Assembly (NCBI GenBank): GCA_964647825.1
Contig: CAZYJL010000003.1
Location: 62,001 to 126,000, forward strand
Direction: 5' to 3'
Source: VFKI01 sp964647825
Lineage (GTDB): Bacteria > Pseudomonadota > Gammaproteobacteria > DSM-16500
Length of the DNA stretch: 64,000 nt
Part shown: positions 25,682 to 35,351 of the stretch, piece after piece
Layout: each line of letters starts with the position of its first letter
How positions within the stretch are numbered: the stretch's first letter is position 1
Notes under the pieces: generated by a model
What the model was told of the DNA's origin: nothing
Databases searched by the model: none
The model's input: only the letters and a program-made list of their open reading frames with translations
Translations under genes and position numbers: made by a program

Positions 25682-26140
25682 TCAGGTGATGACACAGTTA
25701 AATGAACGCTCTCCTCGCCCATCTAAATACTTACTTTCTTCGTTTATCTTTTCATTCAAGTTACATCCTTTAAACTTCTTTTTAAAAAATCCATCTGGTG
25801 CCGTGTCTTTTTTTTGCAGAACATTCGTAAGCCTTGCTTGCGTTTTTATTAATTCATCTTGATCTTGTATTATTTCTTTTTGAATTTTTTGCTCTTCTTT
25901 CAATCTGCGATTTTCTTCTTCTAATAAAGAAATCTTCTTTTTTTGCGAATCAACCAAAGATGCCACTTGATGATTTATTTCCTCTAAACTTCTTTGCATT
26001 CTATCCAAATATGCAATGGGTGTTTCATTTATTAACTTCTGAAAATTAGCTGTTAAGCTTTTAGGACTTAACGAAATAAATGATGATAACTTACTTAATT
26101 CATGCCAAAACTTGATAACTTGATTAAAACAATAGAAAGC
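25682..26140 (-). pseudogene. Coiled-coil protein, C-terminal part of a probable frameshifted gene
   Basis: This frame is open from just after an in-frame TGA (26141-26143) to the stop at 25682 and lacks a good start; the first usable ones are TTG 26008 or ATG 25999 with no RBS. The first part (CFNQVIKFWHELSKLSSF) reads on smoothly from the preceding gene in a -1 frame, and a Lys/Glu-rich heptad coiled coil follows (SQKKKISLLEEENRRLKEEQ). The tail is basic (FFKKKFKGCNLNEK). Together with 26095-26493 it would form one protein of about 270 aa. The function is unknown. Confidence 0.5.
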
Positions 26141-26493
26141 TCACCTGCAGAAAGTTTAGTAAAGTATTCTACCGTGTTAGTCAGCGTATCAACAGCGACA
26201 CTTTCAGACACAATAGAAGATTTTGGTCGCACACACAATTCAATATATTCTTTTACCTCTTCTATTTTTTTAAAATCTTGAGAACTGAACCACCACTTAT
26301 CTTTTGTTAAACTACGTAATATGTCAGCAACAACTAGTAATTTTTCAACGAATAATTTAGCGTAAGCTTCATGTTCTGTCTTGCATATTTTAATTGTATT
26401 CTCAATCTCTAAAGTTTCATCTAAAACTTCTTGCATCTCTTTAGATATAATTTCTTTTTTTGTTGCTATTCTTTCTTCTCTTCCTAGTTCCAC
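26095..26493 (-). CDS. Hypothetical protein, 132 aa, probably N-terminal part of a frameshifted gene
   Basis: It starts with GTG 26493, which has AGAGG 5 bases upstream. The protein is helical and charged (EERIATKKEIISKEMQEVLD), with no signal or membrane segment. The frame ends at TAA 26095 just where the overlapping -1 frame becomes open and continues as a coiled-coil protein for another 150 codons. The last residues (LSSFGMN) look less constrained than the -1 frame over the same bases. I therefore infer one disrupted gene, though two overlapping genes cannot be excluded without comparison. Confidence 0.5.
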   Translation of the reverse strand: MELGREERIATKKEIISKEMQEVLDETLEIENTIKICKTEHEAYAKLFVEKLLVVADILRSLTKDKWWFSSQDFKKIEEVKEYIELCVRPKSSIVSESVAVDTLTNTVEYFTKLSAGELSIVLIKLSSFGMN

Positions 26494-26551
26494 GAAAAAC
26501 CTCTTTTATTTTATATTACTTTTATTTTAATTTTTTTCTTAAATTTAAAAA

Positions 26552-27589
26552 TTATATTATCAACATTGCATCGCCATAACTAAAAAAACGATACGCTTCA
26601 CGCACTGCTTCTGCATAGGCTCGCATGATATTCTCATACCCCGCAAATGCCGCAACTAACATTAATAACGTTGAGCGAGGCAAATGAAAATTTGTGATTA
26701 ACCCATCAATACAATGAAATTGAAAACCCGGATAAATAAAGATATCTGTCTCACCTGCATAAGGCTCTAATGTACCCGATCGACTTGCAGACTCTAAACT
26801 CCGCGTTGAAGTTGTGCCAACCGCAATCACTCTCCCACCCGCCGCATGCGCACGGGCGACGGCTGCACACGTTTCTTCCGAAACAACGACGCGCTCAGCA
26901 TGCATACGATGCGCAAAAATATCTTCTGTACGCACTGGAGAAAATGTACCAGCACCGACATGTAACGTCACTTCAGCTCGCATTATTCCTTTTGCTGCCA
27001 ACGCCTGTAATACTTCTTGATCAAAATGTAAGCCAGCCGTCGGGGCTGCGACTGACCCTTTTTCTTTTGCAAAAACGGTTTGATAACGTTCAAGATCACT
27101 TTTGTCAGGTGCGCGCGACATATAATGCGGTAATGGAATTTCACCTAATTCTTCTAATACATCATAAATACTTGTATAACGCGACGAAGCTTCTTGTAAC
27201 ATGCAACGTAAACGGCATAAATCATGCTCTTTTGCGATGACTTCAAATTGCACGTTATTTTCTAAAATAATGCGTGATCCACTTTGTAACGCTCGACTGC
27301 CCCGCACATGCGCTAAACAAATATCATTTTCCAACACACGTTCGATTAATAATTCGACTTTACCGCCGCTAACTTTTTTACCCCATAGTCTTGCCGGGAT
27401 TACGCGCGTATCATTACACACCAACAGATCATGTGGCGCTAACAATGTGGGCAAATCACTAAATTGTCGATGTGTTATTTCGCCCGTTGTACGATTCAAA
27501 CATAACAAGCGACTCGCACTTCTTTTTTCAATCGGAAATCGCGCGATTAACTGCTCAGGTAATACATAATCAAAATCGGAAAGTTTCAT
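26552..27589 (-). CDS. queA: S-adenosylmethionine:tRNA ribosyltransferase-isomerase
   Basis: QueA transfers and isomerises the ribosyl group of SAM onto 7-aminomethyl-7-deazaguanine in tRNA, forming epoxyqueuosine. The 345-aa length is normal. Motifs include SDFDYVLPEQLIARFP at the N terminus, VCNDTRVIPARL, GSVAAPTAGLHF, EVTLHVGAGTFSPV and NFHLPRSTLLMLVAAF (near the C terminus). The partner gene tgt is not in the window. It lies 171 bases after nuoN on the same strand; the spacer has no clear terminator. Confidence 0.97.
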   Translation of the reverse strand: MKLSDFDYVLPEQLIARFPIEKRSASRLLCLNRTTGEITHRQFSDLPTLLAPHDLLVCNDTRVIPARLWGKKVSGGKVELLIERVLENDICLAHVRGSRALQSGSRIILENNVQFEVIAKEHDLCRLRCMLQEASSRYTSIYDVLEELGEIPLPHYMSRAPDKSDLERYQTVFAKEKGSVAAPTAGLHFDQEVLQALAAKGIMRAEVTLHVGAGTFSPVRTEDIFAHRMHAERVVVSEETCAAVARAHAAGGRVIAVGTTSTRSLESASRSGTLEPYAGETDIFIYPGFQFHCIDGLITNFHLPRSTLLMLVAAFAGYENIMRAYAEAVREAYRFFSYGDAMLII

Positions 27590-27760
27590 TAAAAATTTAC
27601 ACTACAAAATAATAAAAAATAAAAATTAAAAAATAAAAATTAAAGCATCCATTCTGTCATACCGCACTTTATGCGCAATATCCTGTTTATATTTGTGTTT
27701 CCTTGGAACCAGCGATTGAACTGCGGGATAACAAAAAAACAAAACACATCAGGCACTTTA

Positions 27761-29278
27761 CTAAATAAACGAAATCTGACAAAGATTAATTAGTGCAGAA
27801 GGCAATAATCCCAATACAAGCGCAGCAAACCCATTAATACTAATAGCAAGCATCGAACCGCGCGTTAATACTAACTCACGATGTGAACTGTATTCTGTCG
27901 GTTCTTCAAAATACATATACATCACTACGCGCAAATAATAATAGGCGCCAATAATCGCAAAGACTAATGCCAATGCAGCTAACCAAACATAATGCGCTTT
28001 CACTAATACTTCTAATAATCCCAACTTTGCAAAGAAACCAACCGTCGGCGGGATACCTGCCATCGAAAACATTAACAATAACAGCATGAAAGCAAGCCAT
28101 GGGCTGCGCGCATTCAACCCACGAAAATCTTCTAAACGATCAAATTCATTACCTTCTCTTGCCAACAACGCAATCACCGCAAACGCACCTGCTGCGACCA
28201 TGACATACGTCACCATATAAAACATCGCTGCTGAATAGCCATTTTTTGTACTGGGTCCGGCAATAATACCCAGCAGCATGTAACCCATATGTGCAATCGA
28301 CGAATAAGCGAGCATACGTTTTAGGCTAGTTTGCGCAATCGCCAACACATTACCAGAAAACATCGACAAAATAGCAACAGCGACTAACACCATTTGCCAT
28401 TGCGCTGTCGCTGTTGGTAAAGCCCCCGCAAAAATACGCGTGGCAATACAAAACGTTGCAATTTTCGGTGCACACGCAATAAATAATGTCATACTCGTTG
28501 GTGCACCGTCATACACATCAGGCACCCACATATGAAATGGCACTGCACCAAATTTAAATAACACACCGCCTAATAAAAACACTAAGCCGACAAGCGCTAA
28601 CGTATCGGCACCTTTACTCGCTGTTGTCAGCGCTGTCGCGACTTCATTTAATTGAATCGAGCCCGTCGCACCATAAATTAATGAAATGCCAAATAACAAT
28701 AAACCAGTTGCCATCGCACCCATGACAAAATACTTCATTGCTGCTTCAACAGAGCGCCCAGATTTTTTATCTAACGCAATCATTGCGTACAACGACAAAG
28801 ATAATAATTCCAAGCCTAAAAAAATTGTCAGAAAACTTGCTGCGGACGCCATCACCAGCATACCTAAGACGGCAAATAAACCGAGTAAATAATATTCACC
28901 GGATGCAATACGACGACCTTTTAAATATTGTCGCGTATAAATAAAAGCAAAAATAGTGGTCAATAAAACAAATAAACGCGTCAAAATCGCTAAGCGATCC
29001 AACACATACTGACCACTAAATGCATAAACGACTTGATCAAAATGCATATATTGCCAAAGCGATAAACCAAACGTTGCAATCAATGCAATCTGACATAATG
29101 CATAAGTGAGCGTGAAATTTGCATGACGTGCCCGCAACAATTCTGCTTTATTTTTATCAGCATCGTTATTTTTTCGCTGAATCACCGCAAACACATCGAC
29201 AAGCATCGCAAAGCAGGTCATCGCTAATAAAAAAATCTCAGGTAAAATTAACCAAAAATCAGGCACTAATTCATTCAT
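27761..29278 (-). CDS. nuoN: NADH-quinone oxidoreductase subunit N
   Basis: Proton-pumping antiporter-like membrane subunit of complex I, 505 aa with about 14 transmembrane helices. Typical features are the Lys/Glu-bearing helices, HMWVPDVYDGAPTSMTLFI (cited as HMWVPDVYDGAP), YSSIAHMGYMLLG, and GIPPTVGFFAKL. It is the last gene of the nuo operon, as in most bacteria, 22 bases after nuoM. Confidence 0.97.
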   Translation of the reverse strand: MNELVPDFWLILPEIFLLAMTCFAMLVDVFAVIQRKNNDADKNKAELLRARHANFTLTYALCQIALIATFGLSLWQYMHFDQVVYAFSGQYVLDRLAILTRLFVLLTTIFAFIYTRQYLKGRRIASGEYYLLGLFAVLGMLVMASAASFLTIFLGLELLSLSLYAMIALDKKSGRSVEAAMKYFVMGAMATGLLLFGISLIYGATGSIQLNEVATALTTASKGADTLALVGLVFLLGGVLFKFGAVPFHMWVPDVYDGAPTSMTLFIACAPKIATFCIATRIFAGALPTATAQWQMVLVAVAILSMFSGNVLAIAQTSLKRMLAYSSIAHMGYMLLGIIAGPSTKNGYSAAMFYMVTYVMVAAGAFAVIALLAREGNEFDRLEDFRGLNARSPWLAFMLLLLMFSMAGIPPTVGFFAKLGLLEVLVKAHYVWLAALALVFAIIGAYYYLRVVMYMYFEEPTEYSSHRELVLTRGSMLAISINGFAALVLGLLPSALINLCQISFI

Positions 29279-29300
29279 TCTTTTCTTTCCATTTAGGCAA

Positions 29301-30887
29301 TCAATAATGCAAACTCAGCGAGAGCAAGTGCTCAACTGTCACATGCAATAAATTTAAAACTGGCGCAGGATATAAACCTAACCAAAACACACCGATCGCC
29401 AGCAACACATAATTTGTTTTTTCAATCCAATGCAGAGGTTGCATCATCGCTACTTGCTCGTTAGCTATCGGGCCAAAAAACACACGACGATACATCCACA
29501 GCGTATAGCTTGCAGAAAGAATCAGCGTGGTTGCCGCTAACAGCGCAACGATAAAATCTGCACGCAAAGCACTCATGATCACCATAAATTCACCGACAAA
29601 ACCGGCGGTGCCGGGCAAACCTACATTCGACATTGCAAACAACATAAAAAAAGCTGCAAAAATTGGCATACGATGCGCTACACCGCCATAATCACGAATC
29701 TGCCGACTATGTGTGACATAGCGATCAGCTAAAATGCCCACGCCCAAAAACATTGCGCCCGAACCGAATGCATGTGCAATCATTTGCATCACCGCCCCTT
29801 CAATACTCAACGCAGCTGTTGCATATACACCTGTGCGTCGCATAATCTCATACACCATAAAACAACCGAGCGTAGCAAAACCCATATGCGCAATCGAAGA
29901 ATACGCAATTAATTTCTTCATATCCGATTGGACGATCGCGACTAAACCAATATAAATAATCGCAATCAACGATAAAATAATCATGATCCACGCTAATTGT
30001 GCGCAGGCTTGCGGCACAATCGGCATACTAAAACGCAGAAAACCATAGACACCTAATTTCAACATTAACGCTGCCAAGACAACTGAACCGCCAGAAGGTG
30101 CCTCCGTATGCGCATCTGGCAACCATGTATGGACTGGCCACATTGGCACTTTGACAGCAAATGCTAGGAAAAATGCAATAAATACTGCAATCTCAATCGG
30201 CAACGATAATTTCAAACCATAGTATTTTGCAATTTCAAACGTGCCGGTCTGCGTATACAAATACAACAACGCAATCAACATCAAAATAGAACCTAAAAAC
30301 GTATATAAGAAAAACTTGATGGACGCATAAGAACGATTACTACTGCCCCACATCCCAATACTTAAATACATGGGAATTAAAATACCTTCCCAAAAGACAT
30401 AAAATAAAATCGCGTCGGTTGCCGCAAACACACCCACCATCATGCCTTGCATCACTAAAAATGCTGCCATATATTGCGCAACACGTACTTTAATTGCATG
30501 ACAGCCCGCTAGGACAACTAATAAACCGGTAAAATTAGTGAGAATAATCATCGCTAGCGATAACCCATCCACACCCAACGCATAATGAATTTGATAAGCA
30601 CTAATCCATAAGTAATTTTCTTGGAATTGCATCGTAAATAACGATGGGTCAAATCCAAGATACAAAGGCACACATAATAATAAATTTAATATCGCAACAG
30701 TGGCTGCAATACAACGGGCTTTATTTGCGTGCTGATCATCACCACCGAAAGCTAGGACCAACACCGCACCAAGCACAGGCAGCCACACCAATAAACTTAA
30801 TAAATAAGGCGCCAAGAAATTTGTCATAAAATTTAAGGACTCAGATATAGCTGAAAAAATACTTACAGAAAAAGCATTGGCTTGCAT
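29301..30887 (-). CDS. nuoM: NADH-quinone oxidoreductase subunit M
   Basis: Antiporter-like membrane subunit of complex I, about 528 aa. Diagnostic segments are YVFWEGILIPMYLSIGMWG, HTWLPDAHTEAPSGGSVVLA (cited as HTWLPDAHTEAPS), YSSIAHMGF and GLPGTAGFVGEF. ATG 30887 has a GAGGA site about 10 bases upstream, so I use it; the internal ATG 30827 (MTNFLAPYLLSLL) matches the usual NuoM start better but has no RBS. If 30887 is right the protein has a 20-residue N-terminal extension. Confidence 0.96.
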   Translation of the reverse strand: MQANAFSVSIFSAISESLNFMTNFLAPYLLSLLVWLPVLGAVLVLAFGGDDQHANKARCIAATVAILNLLLCVPLYLGFDPSLFTMQFQENYLWISAYQIHYALGVDGLSLAMIILTNFTGLLVVLAGCHAIKVRVAQYMAAFLVMQGMMVGVFAATDAILFYVFWEGILIPMYLSIGMWGSSNRSYASIKFFLYTFLGSILMLIALLYLYTQTGTFEIAKYYGLKLSLPIEIAVFIAFFLAFAVKVPMWPVHTWLPDAHTEAPSGGSVVLAALMLKLGVYGFLRFSMPIVPQACAQLAWIMIILSLIAIIYIGLVAIVQSDMKKLIAYSSIAHMGFATLGCFMVYEIMRRTGVYATAALSIEGAVMQMIAHAFGSGAMFLGVGILADRYVTHSRQIRDYGGVAHRMPIFAAFFMLFAMSNVGLPGTAGFVGEFMVIMSALRADFIVALLAATTLILSASYTLWMYRRVFFGPIANEQVAMMQPLHWIEKTNYVLLAIGVFWLGLYPAPVLNLLHVTVEHLLSLSLHY

Positions 30888-30900
30888 GCGTGTTTCATCC

Positions 30901-32859
30901 TCACAATAACCAAATCAACAGAATGAGTAATCCTGCAGCCATGGCGAAAGCATAATGATAAAGATAACCAGTCTGTAAGCGACGACCCGCATTCGCCAGT
31001 AAACGAATTACATGTCCCGAGCCATTCACAAACAAACCATCAATCAACCACAGATCTGTCACACGATAAAAAAAACGACCTAATCCGCGCGCACCACGCA
31101 CCAACACAAATTGATTAAAATCATCAAAACCGTATTTATGTTGAATAATCCAGTAAAAAAAAGAAAATCGCTGCTTTAGTAGTGTTGCCCATTGAGGGAA
31201 TCCCGAATTAAATACCCATGCAGTTGCAATCCCCGCCATCACCAACCAGAAAGTCAATGTGTTGCCAGCATGTAACGCAAGACGCACTGCACCCTGATAA
31301 TCTTCTGCAAGCACACCCAGCACATTATGCTGAGGTAGCACAAAAATACTCGAGCCCAATAGATGCGAGGAATCAAATAACATCGGGCCAATTAACAAAC
31401 CACCAATCACCAAGCTTGGAATTGCTAAGAAAATCAAAGGAATTAACATCACCCAAGACGACTCATGGACTTTTTCACTATGCTCGCCACGGTATTTTCC
31501 ATAAAATGTTAAAAATAGCGCGCGGAAAATATAAAGTGGCGTCAAAAAAGCACCTATCATCACACACACATATGCGTAATGCGCGCCGGGTGTCTGTGAG
31601 AGATGCACAGCTTCAATAATCGCTTCTTTCGAATAAAAACCTGAAAAAGGTGGTAATGCGGCCAATGCCAAGGCGCCAATAAAAAATGTTAAACAGGTAA
31701 TCGGTAAGCGTGTCGCCAAACCACCCATTTTTCGCATATCCTGCTCATGATGTAAGGCAATAATCACTGAACCTGCAGCTAAGAAAAGCAAGGCTTTAAA
31801 AAATGCATGCGTTAATAAATGAAAAATAGCAGCATCATATGCTGAAGCACCTAGTCCGACAGCCATATAACCTAATTGCGACAAAGTGGAATATGCAATG
31901 ACACGCTTAATATCTTGCTGAAATACCGCAAGAATCCCCATCAATAAACACGTGGTGGCACCAAGAATTAAAATTATACTCAACATGGCTGGTGAATATT
32001 CAAATAACCACGAACAACGCGCAATCATGTAAATACCGGCCGTCACCATCGTCGCCGCATGAATTAATGCAGAAATCGGCGTGGGACCTTCCATCGATTC
32101 GGGTAACCACACATGCAGTGGAATTTGTGCGGACTTACCCATCGCACCAATAAACAATAAAAGACAAATTAATGTCATGGCCGGCACCATCGTGCCAGGC
32201 CATAATGGCAGAGAAATATCTGCAACTAATGGCGCGCCTGCAAATACTGTTTGAAAATCCAACGAACCAAAACAAAATAAAATTGCCGCGAGCGCTAATA
32301 CAAAACCTAAATCACCCACACGATTCACAATGAACGCTTTCATCCCACCAGCAACGGCCGCATCACGCGTAAACCAGAAACTAATGAGTAAATAAGAAAC
32401 AAAACCAACCCCTTCCCATCCAAAAAACATCAATAAAAAATTATCTGCTAATACCAACGTCAACATCGCAAACGTAAATAAAGACACATAAGAAAAAAAA
32501 CGTTGATAACCAGGGTCATCCGCCATATACCCCACAGTATAAAGATGCACTGCAAGCGAAATAAACGTCACAATCACCAACATCACTGCACTTAATCGGT
32601 CCACCAATAAGCCAACCGTAAAACGCGTCTCGCCCGAGACAATCCATGTATACAATGTCTCATGCACAGCTGTTTGACCCGCAAATACCAATGCCCAAAC
32701 AACATACAATGACAACAGAAAACTCACTGCCACTAAACTAATCGTCACTGTATGCGTTGCACGTCGACCTATTTTTTTACCCAATAAACCCGCAACCAAT
32801 GCACCAACCAATGGCAACAATAAAATAACTAGCGCAATTTTTACTAAAGAGTGGTCCAT
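30901..32859 (-). CDS. nuoL: NADH-quinone oxidoreductase subunit L
   Basis: Largest proton-pumping membrane subunit, 652 aa with about 16 helices and the long lateral helix near the C terminus. Visible family motifs are FFGWEGVGFVSYLLI, NRVGDLGFVLALA, HVWLPESMEGPTPISALIHA (cited as HVWLPESMEGPTP), AYSTLSQLGYM and FSGFYSKEAIIEA. It is 4 bases from nuoK upstream and 13 bases from nuoM downstream. Confidence 0.97.
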   Translation of the reverse strand: MDHSLVKIALVILLLPLVGALVAGLLGKKIGRRATHTVTISLVAVSFLLSLYVVWALVFAGQTAVHETLYTWIVSGETRFTVGLLVDRLSAVMLVIVTFISLAVHLYTVGYMADDPGYQRFFSYVSLFTFAMLTLVLADNFLLMFFGWEGVGFVSYLLISFWFTRDAAVAGGMKAFIVNRVGDLGFVLALAAILFCFGSLDFQTVFAGAPLVADISLPLWPGTMVPAMTLICLLLFIGAMGKSAQIPLHVWLPESMEGPTPISALIHAATMVTAGIYMIARCSWLFEYSPAMLSIILILGATTCLLMGILAVFQQDIKRVIAYSTLSQLGYMAVGLGASAYDAAIFHLLTHAFFKALLFLAAGSVIIALHHEQDMRKMGGLATRLPITCLTFFIGALALAALPPFSGFYSKEAIIEAVHLSQTPGAHYAYVCVMIGAFLTPLYIFRALFLTFYGKYRGEHSEKVHESSWVMLIPLIFLAIPSLVIGGLLIGPMLFDSSHLLGSSIFVLPQHNVLGVLAEDYQGAVRLALHAGNTLTFWLVMAGIATAWVFNSGFPQWATLLKQRFSFFYWIIQHKYGFDDFNQFVLVRGARGLGRFFYRVTDLWLIDGLFVNGSGHVIRLLANAGRRLQTGYLYHYAFAMAAGLLILLIWLL

Positions 32860-32863
32860 CGTC

Positions 32864-33169
32864 TTAACCTTTTAGGCCATCAAGTTTTTCAACCGCAATC
32901 GTACGTGCTTCTCGATACAGCACGACCAAAATTGCCAAACCAATCGCCGCTTCCGCCGCCGCAACTGTCAAAATAAAAAAGACAAACACTTGCCCCGTGA
33001 CTTGACGATAAAAATGCGAAAAGACAATAAAATTAGTGTTAACCGCTAAAAACATTAACTCAATCGCCATCATAATCACGATTAAATTTTTACGATTAAT
33101 AATAATGCCCGCCATCCCAATGCCAAATAATAACGCCGCAAAAGCTAACACTGCCGTGAGTGAAATCAT
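32864..33169 (-). CDS. nuoK: NADH-quinone oxidoreductase subunit K
   Basis: Small membrane subunit of complex I, 101 aa with three helices. The segment IMMAIELMFLAVNTNFIVFS carries the conserved Glu of the first central proton channel (short form AIELMFLAVN), and AAAEAAIGLAILV carries the second. Start overlaps the end of nuoJ by 4 bases. Confidence 0.97.
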   Translation of the reverse strand: MISLTAVLAFAALLFGIGMAGIIINRKNLIVIMMAIELMFLAVNTNFIVFSHFYRQVTGQVFVFFILTVAAAEAAIGLAILVVLYREARTIAVEKLDGLKG

Positions 33170-33807
33170 GAAACATTCCTCATGATGCGAATACGATCTT
33201 CTTTGCGCACGGCCATTTGTGCCGCAGGATCCTGACGGCGCTGCGACTGACTATACGGTTCTTTTTTACCATGTGCTAACGCAATTGCTGCAACAATCGC
33301 TGCTAACAATAACACCGCCGCAATTTCAAATGGCCACACATACAACGTATACAGCACGCTGCCTAGTGCTGCCGTGTTGCTAACCTGAGAACTATTTTCT
33401 ACAGCTAGCAACGAATTTGTTTGAGTCGATGACAGCAAATCCGTACTCCCATGTTTTAAACCTATTATTGCTAACACAGTGAGAACTAACATCACAGTTG
33501 CACCAACTAACCAATAACGTGTTAATCGTTCTGCACGGTTTTCTTGTCGTAAATTTAACATCATGACAACAAATAAAAATAACGTCATTACCGCGCCGAC
33601 ATAGACTAATACTAAAATTAATGCGAGAAACTCAGTGTCTAACAACAACCAAACAGCAGCTGAAGCGAAAAAAGTGAGTACTAAACACAATACGCCATTC
33701 ACCGTATTTCTCACCGTAATCACCATGAACGCGGCTACAACTGCAACAGCTGCAAATAAATAAAAAAACAAAGAAGGCACTATAGAAACATCAGACGTTG
33801 TCATCAC
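33166..33807 (-). CDS. nuoJ: NADH-quinone oxidoreductase subunit J
   Basis: Membrane subunit of complex I, 213 aa, five helices. VLVYVGAVMTLFLFVVMMLN, short form YVGAVMTLFLFVVMML, contains the pi-bulge helix important for coupling. The C-terminal 30 residues (QSQRRQDPAAQMAVRKEDR) are a hydrophilic tail. Overlaps nuoK and nuoI by 4 bases each. Confidence 0.97.
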   Translation of the reverse strand: MMTTSDVSIVPSLFFYLFAAVAVVAAFMVITVRNTVNGVLCLVLTFFASAAVWLLLDTEFLALILVLVYVGAVMTLFLFVVMMLNLRQENRAERLTRYWLVGATVMLVLTVLAIIGLKHGSTDLLSSTQTNSLLAVENSSQVSNTAALGSVLYTLYVWPFEIAAVLLLAAIVAAIALAHGKKEPYSQSQRRQDPAAQMAVRKEDRIRIMRNVS

Positions 33808-34301
33808 CGGTATTTCGCCTCTTCCTGTCGATCCGCTGCAATTTGTGGTTCAAACTGATCGCCAATCGCTAATAATTTTTCTTTCGTTAAAATATTTTCC
33901 CCACGATTTTCCATGTGATAATCATGAAAACGTGTCAAAACAATGGAATCCACCGGGCACGACTCTTCGCATAACCCACAATACACACATTTAAATAAAT
34001 CAATTTCATAGCGCGTTGTGCGGCGAGATCCATCTTCGCGCGGTTCAGAGTCAATGGTAATCGCGAGGGCCGGGCAAACAGCTTCACATAATTTGCACGC
34101 AATACATCTTTCTTCTCCATTAGGGTAGCGCCTTAACGCATGAATCCCACGAAAACGCGGTGATGCCGGCGTCTTTTCTTCTGGATATTGAATCGTTGTT
34201 TTTCGTCGAAAAAAATAACGCGCAGTCAACAACAAGCCAGGAAAAAAATTCCATAAAGAAAAGCTTTTTAAATAATGCATTAACCGTCGCAGCATGTGCA
34301 T
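33804..34301 (-). CDS. nuoI: NADH-quinone oxidoreductase subunit I
   Basis: Carries iron-sulfur clusters N6a and N6b that pass electrons to NuoB. About 165 aa, with two 4Fe-4S motifs: CIACKLCEAVCP and CVYCGLCEESCP. The leading helix (LMHYLKSFSLWNFF) docks on the membrane arm. I use ATG 34301; ATG 34295 is equally likely, while the longer frame start at 34325 overlaps nuoH too far. AGGA lies just before the nuoH stop. Confidence 0.96.
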   Translation of the reverse strand: MHMLRRLMHYLKSFSLWNFFPGLLLTARYFFRRKTTIQYPEEKTPASPRFRGIHALRRYPNGEERCIACKLCEAVCPALAITIDSEPREDGSRRTTRYEIDLFKCVYCGLCEESCPVDSIVLTRFHDYHMENRGENILTKEKLLAIGDQFEPQIAADRQEEAKYR

Positions 34302-34302
34302 G

Positions 34303-35325
34303 TCATCCTGTAAACCATGGACCAATATGATACGTAATTGCCAACGCTAGTACGGCTATCCAAATAATTGTCACTGGAATTAAAATTTTCCAACCAAGAC
34401 GCATAATTTGATCGTAACGATAACGCGGGAACGTCGCTCGGAACCATAAATAACAAAACACAAAGAAGCCTAACTTGATAACAAACCATACGATGCCAGG
34501 AACAAAGGCAAAGAAACCACTTAGTGATGTGCCTTCAAACGGGGATAGCCAACCACCAGCAAATAATAATGTCGCCAGCGCAGCAACTAAAATCATATTG
34601 GCATATTCTGCTAAAAAGAAAAGCGCAAACACCGTGCCAGAATATTCCACATGAAAACCCGCCACGATTTCAGATTCACCTTCTGATACATCAAATGGCG
34701 CACGATTCGTTTCCGCAATACCCGCAATCCAGTACACTAAGAATAATGGCAACAAAGGCAACCAAAACCAATGCCATATACCGCCTGTTTGCGCAGCAAC
34801 AATTTCACGAAAATTGAGTGAATCCGCTGCCATCATCACCCCGACTAATGCAAAACCCATTGCAATTTCATAAGAAATAGACTGCGCCGCTGCACGCAAA
34901 GCCCCAAATAAAGCATATTTCGAATTCGAGGCCCAGCCTGCAATCAAAATGCCATACACACCCAAAGAAGAAATGGCAAACACATACAAAATGCCTGCAT
35001 TTAAATTCGCAATCACAAATGATTGGTTGACTGGAATCGCAGCCCATGCGGCTAGTGCTGTGCCAATGCTAATCATCGGTGCTAACACAAACAAAAAACG
35101 GTTTGACGCAGAAGGTAAAATGATTTCTTTATTTAATAATTTAATCACATCTGCAATAGGCTGTAATAGCCCCATGGGTCCGGCACGATTGGGGCCAATA
35201 CGCGTCTGCATAAACCCAATCACGCGACGTTCCAAATACGTTAAATACGCCACGGCTAATAATAACACCAGCACAAGTGCAACAATTTTTATAAGAATCC
35301 AACCCAGCGTTAGCCATTCTGCCAT
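34303..35325 (-). CDS. nuoH: NADH-quinone oxidoreductase subunit H
   Basis: Membrane subunit at the quinone-binding junction, 340 aa with eight helices. Motifs YLERRVIGFMQTRIGPNRAG (exactly the family signature, short form RRVIGFMQTRIGPNR), LLQPIADVIKLLNKE, AETNRAPFDVSEGESEIVAG (short form ETNRAPFDVSEGESE) and RATFPRYRYDQIM are all present. It is 26 bases after nuoG. Confidence 0.98.
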   Translation of the reverse strand: MAEWLTLGWILIKIVALVLVLLLAVAYLTYLERRVIGFMQTRIGPNRAGPMGLLQPIADVIKLLNKEIILPSASNRFLFVLAPMISIGTALAAWAAIPVNQSFVIANLNAGILYVFAISSLGVYGILIAGWASNSKYALFGALRAAAQSISYEIAMGFALVGVMMAADSLNFREIVAAQTGGIWHWFWLPLLPLFLVYWIAGIAETNRAPFDVSEGESEIVAGFHVEYSGTVFALFFLAEYANMILVAALATLLFAGGWLSPFEGTSLSGFFAFVPGIVWFVIKLGFFVFCYLWFRATFPRYRYDQIMRLGWKILIPVTIIWIAVLALAITYHIGPWFTG

Positions 35326-35351
35326 CGATTACTCGCTATTTATTTCTTCGT

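Noticed and set aside
26770..27240. Plus-strand open frame of 156 codons antisense to queA
   Set aside because: It lies wholly inside queA, whose protein is clearly conserved; no start signal.
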